DNA from: an uncultured Clostridia bacterium
Lineage (GTDB): Bacteria; Bacillota; Clostridia; TANB77; CAG-508
Reading direction: 5' to 3'
Assembly: GCA_947625565.1 (NCBI GenBank)
Contig: CANQOU010000040.1
Coordinates: 1-9,428, forward strand
DNA: 9,428 bases
Shown here: positions 1 through 6,209 of the stretch, piece after piece
Numbering within the stretch: position 1 is the first letter of the stretch
How the letters are laid out: the number at the start of each line of letters is the position of its first letter
Program-made: the position numbers and the translations under genes
Notes under the pieces: model-generated
The model's input: the letters and a program-made list of their open reading frames with translations, nothing else
What the model was told of the DNA's origin: nothing
Database searches by the model: none

Positions 1-508
1 CATAATTTTCAAAATACGAACCTGCTTCATTTTCTATTTGTATTTCAATTTGATGAAAAATCTCTTTCAATATATAAATAACATATAAGCAATCATTATT
101 AAATAAATCAGAAAGTAGAAACTGACTACCAGTAGACATATTCCAATTTTGAGAACTTCTTATAGTAGAGCCATGTGCACCACCAGCATATACATATTCA
201 TCAGCATATAAACTTATAATATTTGACTTATTATATGTAGGTGTAAAAGTATAAACAAGCTCATAAGGAGAAAAAGGATAATTATTACTCATATTATAAT
301 CAAAAAGCTCTTGAGCATTTTTAAATAATTCTTTTTCAGCATAAAGCTTTAAATTCATAGCTTTTACTTGATTAAACTGATTAAATTTGCGAATAGAAAA
401 AAGATATGAATTATATACAATTCTAGGATATTCAATTCTATATTTAACAAGTAAATTATTTTTGTAATATAAATTCTTTTCAATAATATTTTTTTGAATA
501 TCAAACAT
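1..508 (-). CDS. DUF4163/DUF3298 (RsiV/PdaC-like) domain protein, partial, 3' end outside window
   Basis: Reading the minus strand from the ATG at 508-506 gives 169 codons without a stop up to the window edge. A Shine-Dalgarno AGGTGG lies at 518-513, four bases before the ATG. The protein shows the hallmark of the DUF4163/DUF3298 family: a segment 'PFSPYEL' at about 78-84, then an 'IISLYADEYVYAGGAHGST' block at about 97-115, then a 'TGSQFLLSDLF' stretch at about 126-136. The same architecture occurs in anti-sigma factor RsiV and the deacetylase PdaC. Unlike those, this protein starts with no signal peptide or membrane anchor, so it is predicted cytoplasmic, a form I believe exists in clostridia. 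The exact function is unknown. The family assignment rests on motif recognition. The C-terminal DUF3298 half is mostly missing from the window. Its codons favour third-position T (GCT, CCT, ACT), whereas most of its plus-strand neighbours favour A. Confidence 0.8.
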   Translation of the reverse strand, partial: MFDIQKNIIEKNLYYKNNLLVKYRIEYPRIVYNSYLFSIRKFNQFNQVKAMNLKLYAEKELFKNAQELFDYNMSNNYPFSPYELVYTFTPTYNKSNIISLYADEYVYAGGAHGSTIRSSQNWNMSTGSQFLLSDLFNNDCLYVIYILKEIFHQIEIQIENEAGSYFENY

Positions 509-529
509 AAAACCACCTAGTGTATTTTA

Positions 530-538
530 TGCAATAAT
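530..538 (+). promoter_or_regulatory. Possible extended -10 for the LD-carboxypeptidase gene
   Basis: The plus strand reads TGC followed by AATAAT at 530-538, a five-of-six match to TATAAT with the TGn extension. There is no convincing -35 at the usual distance. It would give a leader of roughly 30 bases before the ATG at 578. It is the best plus-strand candidate in the 69-base divergent gap, but weak in this A+T-rich DNA. Confidence 0.25.
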
Positions 539-553
539 CAAAAAAAAATTGAC

Positions 554-582
554 ATTATACCATAAAGGAGGAAATATATGAA
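554..582 (-). promoter_or_regulatory. Extended -10 promoter for the minus-strand DUF4163/DUF3298 gene
   Basis: On the minus strand a perfect extended -10, TGG followed by TATAAT, occupies 562-554. A weak -35, TTCATA (four of six matches to TTGACA), sits at 582-577 with a 17-base spacer. Transcription would start near 547, giving a leader of about 40 bases that carries the AGGTGG ribosome-binding site. The promoter overlaps the Shine-Dalgarno and start codon of the divergent plus-strand gene. The -10 match is strong; activity is inferred. Confidence 0.65.
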
Positions 583-1597
583 CTGTCCAGAAAGTCTAAA
601 AAAGGGTGATACAATAGGAATCTGTGCACCATCAGGAGGATTGGCAAAACCAGAAGAACAAGAAATTTTAGATGAAGCAATTAAGCAATTAAAAAAATTG
701 GGTTATAAAGTGATAGAGACAGAGAGCGTTAGAAAACGAGAAAAAGGAAGAAGTACATCTGCCAAAAAAAGAGCAGAAGAGTTTATGTATTTATTAGAAA
801 ATAATCAAGTAAAATTTATTTTATTTGCAACTGGTGGAGACTATTTATTTGAAATCTTTGATTATCTAGACTTAGAAAAAATTAAAACTTTAAAACCAAA
901 GTGGATGCAAGGATATTCAGATATAACGGGAATAGAATTTTTATGGAATACTGTTTTAGATATTCCGTCTATTTATTGTGATAATGTAAAAAGCTATGCT
1001 ATAAATCCATTATGTGAAAACTTAGAAAATGTACTAAAAATAGTATCAGGTGAAAAAGTTGAGCAAAGATCATTTGAAAAACATGAAAAAACATATTCGA
1101 GCATAAAAGAGGCTTTTGAACAAGAAGAAAATGATGAAATATTTACAGAGCCAGTAGAATGGAAAAATATAACAGGAGAGAATAAGATAGAAATACAAGG
1201 AAGAATGATAGGTGGATGTTTAGACTGTGTTCAACGCTTTTTTGGAACAAAATATGACAATATAAAAAAATACGTAGAAAAATATAAAAAAGACGGTATA
1301 ATATGGTATTTAGAAACCTTTGAAATGAATAGCCCAGAATTAAGTGGAATTTTATGGCAAATGAAAAATTCAGGATATTTTGACAATGTAAAAGGAATTA
1401 TATTTGGAAGACCTTTAGCATTTAGGCAAGATTATGATATAACATTTGAAGAAGCAATAAAAGAAGTAATAGGAAACTTAAATATACCAATTATCTGTGG
1501 TGCAGATATTGGACACGTTGGACCACAAATGGCAATAGTTAATGGAGGCATAATGAAAATCATATCAGAAAATGGAAGAGGCACTATAGAATATTAA
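578..1597 (+). CDS. LD-carboxypeptidase / MccF-like serine peptidase (family S66)
   Basis: This 339-residue protein belongs to peptidase family S66, which includes LD-carboxypeptidase LdcA (trims the terminal D-Ala from muropeptide tetrapeptides during murein recycling) and MccF (cleaves microcin C-type peptidyl nucleotides). The N-terminal 'GDTIGICAPSG' segment (10-20) is typical. The nucleophile is Ser114 in 'QGYSDIT'; the predicted Glu-His partners are Glu246 in 'WYLETFEM' and His313 in 'IGHVGPQ'. This spacing is close to the Ser118-Glu243-His311 triad of MccF, and the length is also nearer MccF than the shorter LdcA proteins. No signal peptide is seen, so it is cytoplasmic. The start is secure: AAGGAGG at 565-571 lies six bases before the ATG. 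It stands alone, divergent from the upstream gene and followed by a terminator. Whether its substrate is muropeptide or a toxic peptide conjugate cannot be decided here. Confidence 0.9.
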   Translation: MNCPESLKKGDTIGICAPSGGLAKPEEQEILDEAIKQLKKLGYKVIETESVRKREKGRSTSAKKRAEEFMYLLENNQVKFILFATGGDYLFEIFDYLDLEKIKTLKPKWMQGYSDITGIEFLWNTVLDIPSIYCDNVKSYAINPLCENLENVLKIVSGEKVEQRSFEKHEKTYSSIKEAFEQEENDEIFTEPVEWKNITGENKIEIQGRMIGGCLDCVQRFFGTKYDNIKKYVEKYKKDGIIWYLETFEMNSPELSGILWQMKNSGYFDNVKGIIFGRPLAFRQDYDITFEEAIKEVIGNLNIPIICGADIGHVGPQMAIVNGGIMKIISENGRGTIEY

Positions 1598-1605
1598 AGT
1601 AGTTC

Positions 1606-1636
1606 AGACAAATCTATTTTGGATTTGTCTTTTTTT
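1606..1636 (+). terminator. Intrinsic terminator after the S66 peptidase gene
   Basis: A perfect nine-base-pair stem (AGACAAATC at 1606-1614 with GATTTGTCT at 1622-1630) encloses a seven-base loop and runs straight into a tract of T residues to 1636. It lies nine bases after the peptidase stop codon and just before the recN promoter, insulating the two genes. Confidence 0.9.
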
Positions 1637-1646
1637 ATAAAAAGTA

Positions 1647-1675
1647 TTGACAAAAAATATAAAAAGAGATAAAAT
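1647..1675 (+). promoter_or_regulatory. Sigma-A-type promoter for recN
   Basis: A consensus -35 TTGACA at 1647-1652 and a -10 TAAAAT at 1670-1675 (five of six) are separated by exactly 17 bases. Transcription should begin near 1682, giving a leader of about 43 bases to the ATG at 1725. It follows directly on the upstream terminator. Confidence 0.85.
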
Positions 1676-1676
1676 A

Positions 1677-1690
1677 CAAACAAAAGTTCA
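1677..1690 (+). promoter_or_regulatory. Candidate LexA (SOS) operator at the recN transcription start
   Basis: The sequence CAAACAAAAGTTCA contains AAAC-N4-GTTC, one base away from the GAAC-N4-GTTC core of the Gram-positive LexA box. It begins two bases after the -10 and covers the predicted transcription start, where a repressor would block initiation. recN is SOS-controlled in several bacteria, which supports the idea. An imperfect copy (CAAACAAACGAGC, 10 of 13 matching) follows at 1692-1704, but it lacks the GTTC half. LexA binding is inferred. Confidence 0.45.
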
Positions 1691-1724
1691 GCAAACAAAC
1701 GAGCGCATAGAAAGGGGAAAAATT

Positions 1725-3350
1725 ATGATAACAACATTACATATAAAAAATATAGGAATTATAGAAGAAATAACAATAGATTTAAGTAAAGGATTAAATG
1801 TTTTAACAGGAGAAACAGGAGCAGGAAAAACTTTAATGATAGATGCACTCCTTATATTATCAGGAGAAAGATTTTCAAAAGAAATGATAAGAAAAGGGGA
1901 AAGCAATTCATTTATTGAAGCAAATATATATCTACCAGGTCATCCACAAGCAATAGATGGAAATATTATTATATCTAGAGAAATCAATATAAATGGAAGA
2001 AACTTATGCAAAATAAACGGAAGAATGGTAACTGTAAATGAACTAAAAGAATTTATGGAAACAATAATTGAAATTCATGGGCAAAATGCTAATCAAATGT
2101 TATTAGATAATCAATATCATTTGGCATATTTAGATGGATTTATCGGAGAAAAGTTAGATTGTAAAAAAGAATATAACACATATTATGAAGCATATTGTAA
2201 AATTGAAAAACAATTAAAAGAAAACTATGGAGACGAAAAAGAAAGAGAAAGAAAGTTAGACTTATTAAAATATCAATATGAAGAAATAAAACAAGCAAAA
2301 CTAAAGAATAATGAAGAGGAAGAATTAGATGCACAAAGAAGAATTATGCTAAATAGTGAAAAAATAGCAGAAAATTTAAAACAAACAGATATAGCTTTAA
2401 GTGAAAATGCCATTGATTCTATAAGTGTATCAATTAGGGCATTAGAAAAAATAGAAATCATAGATGAAAAATATGAAAAGACTACAAGTAATTTAAAAAA
2501 CATTTATTATGAATTACAAGAAATAGCAAGAGAAATTTCAAATAGTAGAGAAGAAATGGATTTCAATGACGAAGATAGAAACAAAATAGAAGAAAGATTA
2601 GATACAATACATAACTTAAAAAGAAAATATGGAAATACTATTCAAGAAATATTAGAATATAAGGAAAAAATAAAAGAAGAAATTGAATACATTGAAAATT
2701 TAGAAACATATACAAATCAACTTAAAGAAGAAAAAAATGAAACTGTAGAAAAAATGCAAAAATTAGCGGATAAAATGCATAATATCAGAGTAGAAAAAGC
2801 TATCGAATTAAGCCAAAAAATAAATGAAGAATTAAAAGACTTAGAAATGAAAAATGCAAAAATAAATATAAAAGTAGAAAAACAAGAAAGCTTTTCTAAA
2901 ACTGGTACAGATGCAGTAACTTTTTATATAAAAACAAACTTAGGTGAAGACGAAAAACAATTATCTAAAATTGCATCAGGAGGAGAAATATCAAGAATAA
3001 TGTTAGGAATAAAGACAGTATTAGCAGATACAGACGAAGTTCCAATTCTTATCTTTGATGAAATCGATACAGGAATTAGTGGAAAAGCTGCAAATAGTGT
3101 CGCACAAAAATTACATCATATAGCAAATAAACATCAAATATTATGTATATCACATTTGCCCAATATAGCTGCAATGGCTGATGAAAATTATTTTATCGGA
3201 AAAAATGTTACAAATGACAGAACAAATACATGTATCAAAAGATTAAATGAAAAAGAAACATTACAGGAAATTGCTAGAATTTCATCAGGAGAAATAAATG
3301 AAATTAGTTTAAAATATGCACAAGAGTTAAGAAATAAAAAGGTTTCTTAA
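1725..3350 (+). CDS. recN: DNA repair protein RecN (SMC-like ATPase)
   Basis: RecN is an SMC-like ATPase that acts early in recombinational repair of double-strand breaks. With the start at ATG 1725 the protein has 541 residues, near the usual 550-560. It begins with the canonical 'LHIKNIGIIE' strand and has Walker A GETGAGKT at 29-36 (Lys35), a RecN-type 'IHGQN' at about 117-121, a long charged coiled-coil region at about 150-385 containing 'RLDTIHNLKRKYG' (291-303), the ABC signature 'IASGGEISR' (416-424), Walker B 'ILIFDEIDTG' with Asp445-Glu446, and 'CISHLPNIAA' with the H-loop His477. AAAGGGG at 1711-1717 is the ribosome-binding site. A longer frame opens at a TTG at 1647, but that TTG is part of the -35 box and precedes the predicted transcript, so the extra 26 residues are not expected to be made. 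The gene lies 77 bases before eno with no terminator between. Confidence 0.96.
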   Translation: MITTLHIKNIGIIEEITIDLSKGLNVLTGETGAGKTLMIDALLILSGERFSKEMIRKGESNSFIEANIYLPGHPQAIDGNIIISREININGRNLCKINGRMVTVNELKEFMETIIEIHGQNANQMLLDNQYHLAYLDGFIGEKLDCKKEYNTYYEAYCKIEKQLKENYGDEKERERKLDLLKYQYEEIKQAKLKNNEEEELDAQRRIMLNSEKIAENLKQTDIALSENAIDSISVSIRALEKIEIIDEKYEKTTSNLKNIYYELQEIAREISNSREEMDFNDEDRNKIEERLDTIHNLKRKYGNTIQEILEYKEKIKEEIEYIENLETYTNQLKEEKNETVEKMQKLADKMHNIRVEKAIELSQKINEELKDLEMKNAKINIKVEKQESFSKTGTDAVTFYIKTNLGEDEKQLSKIASGGEISRIMLGIKTVLADTDEVPILIFDEIDTGISGKAANSVAQKLHHIANKHQILCISHLPNIAAMADENYFIGKNVTNDRTNTCIKRLNEKETLQEIARISSGEINEISLKYAQELRNKKVS

Positions 3351-3365
3351 TAATATTATAAAAAT

Positions 3366-3374
3366 TGGTATAAA
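3366..3374 (+). promoter_or_regulatory. Possible extended -10 upstream of enolase
   Basis: TGG followed by TATAAA at 3366-3374 resembles an extended -10 (five of six). No good -35 is seen at 17-18 bases upstream, which falls at the end of recN. The 77-base recN-eno gap has no hairpin terminator, so eno may be read from recN, from this site, or both. Confidence 0.3.
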
Positions 3375-3427
3375 TTACTAATTGTTAGCACAAGATATAA
3401 AAAATAAATAAGAAGGGAAGAAGTGTA

Positions 3428-4690
3428 ATGAAAAATTTTATACCAATTCAAATTGTGAATGCGTTGGAAGTGTTAGATTCAAGAGGTAATCCAACAATTC
3501 AAGTAGAAGTAGTTCTTGCAGGAGGATTTTCAGGTACTGCTATGGTTCCATCAGGTGCATCAACAGGAAGTTTTGAAGCAGTGGAATTAAGAGACAATGA
3601 TAAAACAAGATATATGGGAAAGGGAGTTCAAAAGGCTGTAGAAAATGTCAATAAAAAAATTGCTAAAAAAATTATTGACATGAATGCATATGACCAAAGA
3701 ACTATAGATAAAGAACTTATTTTATTAGATGATACATTAAATAAATCAAATCTTGGTGCAAATGCTATTCTTGGAGTTTCTTTAGCTGTAGCAAAAGCAG
3801 CAGCTAATTCATTAGGACTAGAGTTATATGAATATATAGGTGGAATATTTGGTGATGAATTACCTGTTCCCATGATGAATATTTTAAATGGTGGAAAACA
3901 TTCAGATAATAATATTAACATTCAAGAATTTATGATTATGCCTGTTGGAAGTATTACATTTGCAGAAAGACTAAAAAGAGGTGCAGAAGTATATCATACA
4001 TTGAAAAAAGTATTAAAAGAAAAAGGATATTCAGTAGCAGTAGGAGATGAAGGAGGATTTGCACCTAATTTGCAAAATGAGGAAGAAGCATTAGATGTTA
4101 TTATGGAAGCAATAAAAAAAGCAGGATATGAACCAAAAAAAGATATTTGCTTAGCATTAGATATTGCAAGCACAGAAATGTATGAAGAAGCTAGAAACAT
4201 TGGTAAAAATGGTTACTATTTCTGGAAAACAGATATTTTTAAAACAAGAAATGAAATGATTGAATATATAGAAGAATTATGTGAAAAATATCCAATTATT
4301 TCTGTAGAAGATGGATTAGCAGAAGAAGACTGGGAAGGATGGAAAATATTAACAGAAAAACTTGGGAACAAAATACAATTAGTAGGAGATGACTTATTTG
4401 TTACAAATATAAAAAGATTAGAAAGAGGAATAAAAGAAAATGTAGCAAATGCAATATTGATTAAACCAAATCAAATTGGAACTTTAACAGAAACATTAGA
4501 CACAATTAAAAGAGCAAAAGAAAAAGGATATGAAACAATAATTTCACACAGGTCAGGAGAAACAGAAGATACTACAATTGCAGATATTGCTGTTGCAGTA
4601 AATAGTGGACAAATAAAAACAGGTGCGCCTTGCAGAACAGATAGAGTAGCGAAATATAACAGATTATTAAATATTGAGGATATGAAATAA
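3428..4690 (+). CDS. eno: Enolase (phosphopyruvate hydratase)
   Basis: Enolase interconverts 2-phosphoglycerate and phosphoenolpyruvate in cytoplasmic glycolysis and gluconeogenesis. The 420-residue protein carries the full active site: loop 'SGAST' (42-46), His158 in 'NGGKHSD', catalytic Glu208 in 'GDEGGF', Mg-binding Asp245, Glu294 ('SVEDG') and Asp321 ('VGDDL'), catalytic base Lys346 in 'LIKPNQ', 'SHRSGETED' (373-381), and Lys397. The only oddity is at the end: it stops at 'NIEDMK', whereas enolases such as that of Bacillus subtilis continue for roughly 15-20 more residues after the 'IED' motif. The N-terminus is a few residues longer than usual. GAAGGGA at about 3412-3418 is the ribosome-binding site. 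It is not next to the other glycolytic genes (gap, pgk, tpi, gpm) with which it is often clustered. I expect it to be active. Confidence 0.96.
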   Translation: MKNFIPIQIVNALEVLDSRGNPTIQVEVVLAGGFSGTAMVPSGASTGSFEAVELRDNDKTRYMGKGVQKAVENVNKKIAKKIIDMNAYDQRTIDKELILLDDTLNKSNLGANAILGVSLAVAKAAANSLGLELYEYIGGIFGDELPVPMMNILNGGKHSDNNINIQEFMIMPVGSITFAERLKRGAEVYHTLKKVLKEKGYSVAVGDEGGFAPNLQNEEEALDVIMEAIKKAGYEPKKDICLALDIASTEMYEEARNIGKNGYYFWKTDIFKTRNEMIEYIEELCEKYPIISVEDGLAEEDWEGWKILTEKLGNKIQLVGDDLFVTNIKRLERGIKENVANAILIKPNQIGTLTETLDTIKRAKEKGYETIISHRSGETEDTTIADIAVAVNSGQIKTGAPCRTDRVAKYNRLLNIEDMK

Positions 4691-4693
4691 GTA

Positions 4694-4722
4694 TTGTAAA
4701 ATTTATTTTCAAATGATATAAT
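4694..4722 (+). promoter_or_regulatory. Strong promoter upstream of the amylase gene
   Basis: TTGTAA at 4694-4699 (four of six to TTGACA) and a perfect TATAAT at 4717-4722 are 17 bases apart, and a TGA at 4714-4716 makes the -10 extended. It lies wholly in the 59-base gap between eno and the amylase gene, placing the transcript start near 4729. It is the likely origin of the amylase-to-MFS transcript. Confidence 0.8.
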
Positions 4723-4749
4723 TAAAAAAACTAAAAAGGAAAAAATAAA

Positions 4750-6192
4750 ATGAAAAAAATAAATGGAACAATTTTACAATGCTTTGAGTGGTATTTAGAA
4801 ACTAATCAAGAATTTTGGAATATATTATCTAATAGAGCACAAGAGTTATCAAAACTAGGAATTACAGCAGTATGGCTACCACCAGCATATAAAGGTGTAG
4901 GTGGAAAAGACGAAGTCGGATATGGTGTTTATGATTTATATGATCTTGGAGAATTTAATCAAAAGGGAAGTATAAAAACTAAATATGGTTCAAAAGAAGA
5001 ATATTTAAATTGTATTATGATGCTAAAACAAGCAGGAATGGAAACATATGCAGATATAGTGCTAAACCATAAAATGGGAGCAGATAAAATTCAAACCATT
5101 CCTGCTATAAAAGTTGATTGGGGAAATCATAATCTAGAAATTGCAAATCAAGAAAAAGTTAAAGTAGCAACAAAATTTACTTTTCCAGGAAGAAAACATA
5201 AATATTCTGATTTTGAATGGAATTGGACACATTTTAAAGGTATTGACTATAATAATGAAACAGGAGAACAAGCTATTTTTAAATTTAAAAATAAAGAGTG
5301 GAGTCAGACAGTAGACGAAGAATTTGGAAATTTTGATTATTTAATGGGAGCTGACTTAGATTTTGATAATCCAGAAGTTATTAATGAATGTATAACTTGG
5401 GGAAAATGGTATATAGAAATGACAAAAATTGATGGCTTTAGACTTGATGCAGTAAAACATATAAATGCTAGCTTTTATAAAAAGTGGCTAGAAGAAATGA
5501 GAAATTATTTCAATAAAGAATTATTCTCAGTTGGAGAATATTGGTCAACAGATATAAAAAAATTACATAGATATTTATCAGAGATAGATGGGGCTACATC
5601 ATTATTTGATGTACCACTTCACTATAATTTAGAAAAAGCATCAAAAGACGAAAGTGCTGACTTATCAAAAATATTTGAAGAAACATTAGTAAAGGAAAAT
5701 CCTACAAAAGCAGTTACCTTTGTAGATAATCATGATACACAACCAGGGCAATCATTAGAAAGCTTTGTGGATAAAGACTTTAAACAAAGTGCATATTCAA
5801 TTATTTTATTAAGAGAAGATGGATATCCTTGCGTTTTTTACGGAGATTTATATGGAATCCCACATAATAATATAGAACCAGTAAAAAATTTAGAAACCTT
5901 ACTTGAATTAAGAAAACAAAAAGCATATGGAATACAACATGACTATTTTGACAATCCAAACTACATTGGATGGACAAGAGAAGGCGATGAAAATCATTTG
6001 CGTTCCGGATTAGCAGTAGTGATAACTAATCAATCAAAAGGAGAAAAATGCATGTATGTTGGAGAAAAATATGCAGGAAAAACTTTTATTGATGCATTAG
6101 AAAATTGTGAAGATGAAGTTCATATTCAAGAAGATGGATATGGTGTATTTAAAGTAAATGAAAAATCTGTATCAGTTTGGGTAGAAAAATAA
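4750..6192 (+). CDS. Cytoplasmic alpha-amylase, glycoside hydrolase family 13
   Basis: The 480-residue protein hydrolyses internal alpha-1,4 bonds of starch, glycogen or maltodextrins. It closely resembles the intracellular AmyA type (probably subfamily GH13_5): 'LQCFEWY' near the N-terminus, 'VWLPPAYKG' (41-49), and 'YDLGEFNQKGSIKTKYG' (64-80). The conserved GH13 regions are all present: 'DIVLNHK' (102-108), 'DGFRLDAVKH' with nucleophile Asp233, 'SVGEYW' with acid/base Glu263, and 'FVDNHDT' with Asp329. No signal peptide is present, so it acts in the cytoplasm on stored glycogen or imported maltodextrin. AAAAAGGA at about 4733-4740 is the ribosome-binding site. A promoter precedes it, and the next gene's Shine-Dalgarno overlaps its stop codon, so it heads a likely operon. 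The symbol amyA would be by analogy; I leave it blank. Confidence 0.94.
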   Translation: MKKINGTILQCFEWYLETNQEFWNILSNRAQELSKLGITAVWLPPAYKGVGGKDEVGYGVYDLYDLGEFNQKGSIKTKYGSKEEYLNCIMMLKQAGMETYADIVLNHKMGADKIQTIPAIKVDWGNHNLEIANQEKVKVATKFTFPGRKHKYSDFEWNWTHFKGIDYNNETGEQAIFKFKNKEWSQTVDEEFGNFDYLMGADLDFDNPEVINECITWGKWYIEMTKIDGFRLDAVKHINASFYKKWLEEMRNYFNKELFSVGEYWSTDIKKLHRYLSEIDGATSLFDVPLHYNLEKASKDESADLSKIFEETLVKENPTKAVTFVDNHDTQPGQSLESFVDKDFKQSAYSIILLREDGYPCVFYGDLYGIPHNNIEPVKNLETLLELRKQKAYGIQHDYFDNPNYIGWTREGDENHLRSGLAVVITNQSKGEKCMYVGEKYAGKTFIDALENCEDEVHIQEDGYGVFKVNEKSVSVWVEK

Positions 6193-6200
6193 GGAGAAGG
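6191..6200 (+). promoter_or_regulatory. Ribosome-binding site that sets the true start of the frameshifted gene
   Basis: AAGGAGAAGG overlaps the amylase TAA (6190-6192) and lies 9-13 bases before the ATG at 6210. It supports translation of the signal-peptide segment as the real beginning of the broken gene and tight coupling with the amylase gene. Confidence 0.7.
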
Positions 6201-6209
6201 ATATAAAAT

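Noticed and set aside
549..577. TTGACA at 549-554 as -35 for the peptidase gene
   Set aside because: A -10 at 17 bases would fall at 572-577, after the Shine-Dalgarno and directly before the ATG, so the transcript would lack the ribosome-binding site.
1688..2503. Minus-strand open frames inside recN
   Set aside because: They are antisense shadows of an A-rich coding region, with low-complexity Phe/Leu/Ser content and no ribosome-binding sites.
3628..4200. Minus-strand open frames inside eno
   Set aside because: They mirror a highly conserved enolase sequence and show no family features of their own.
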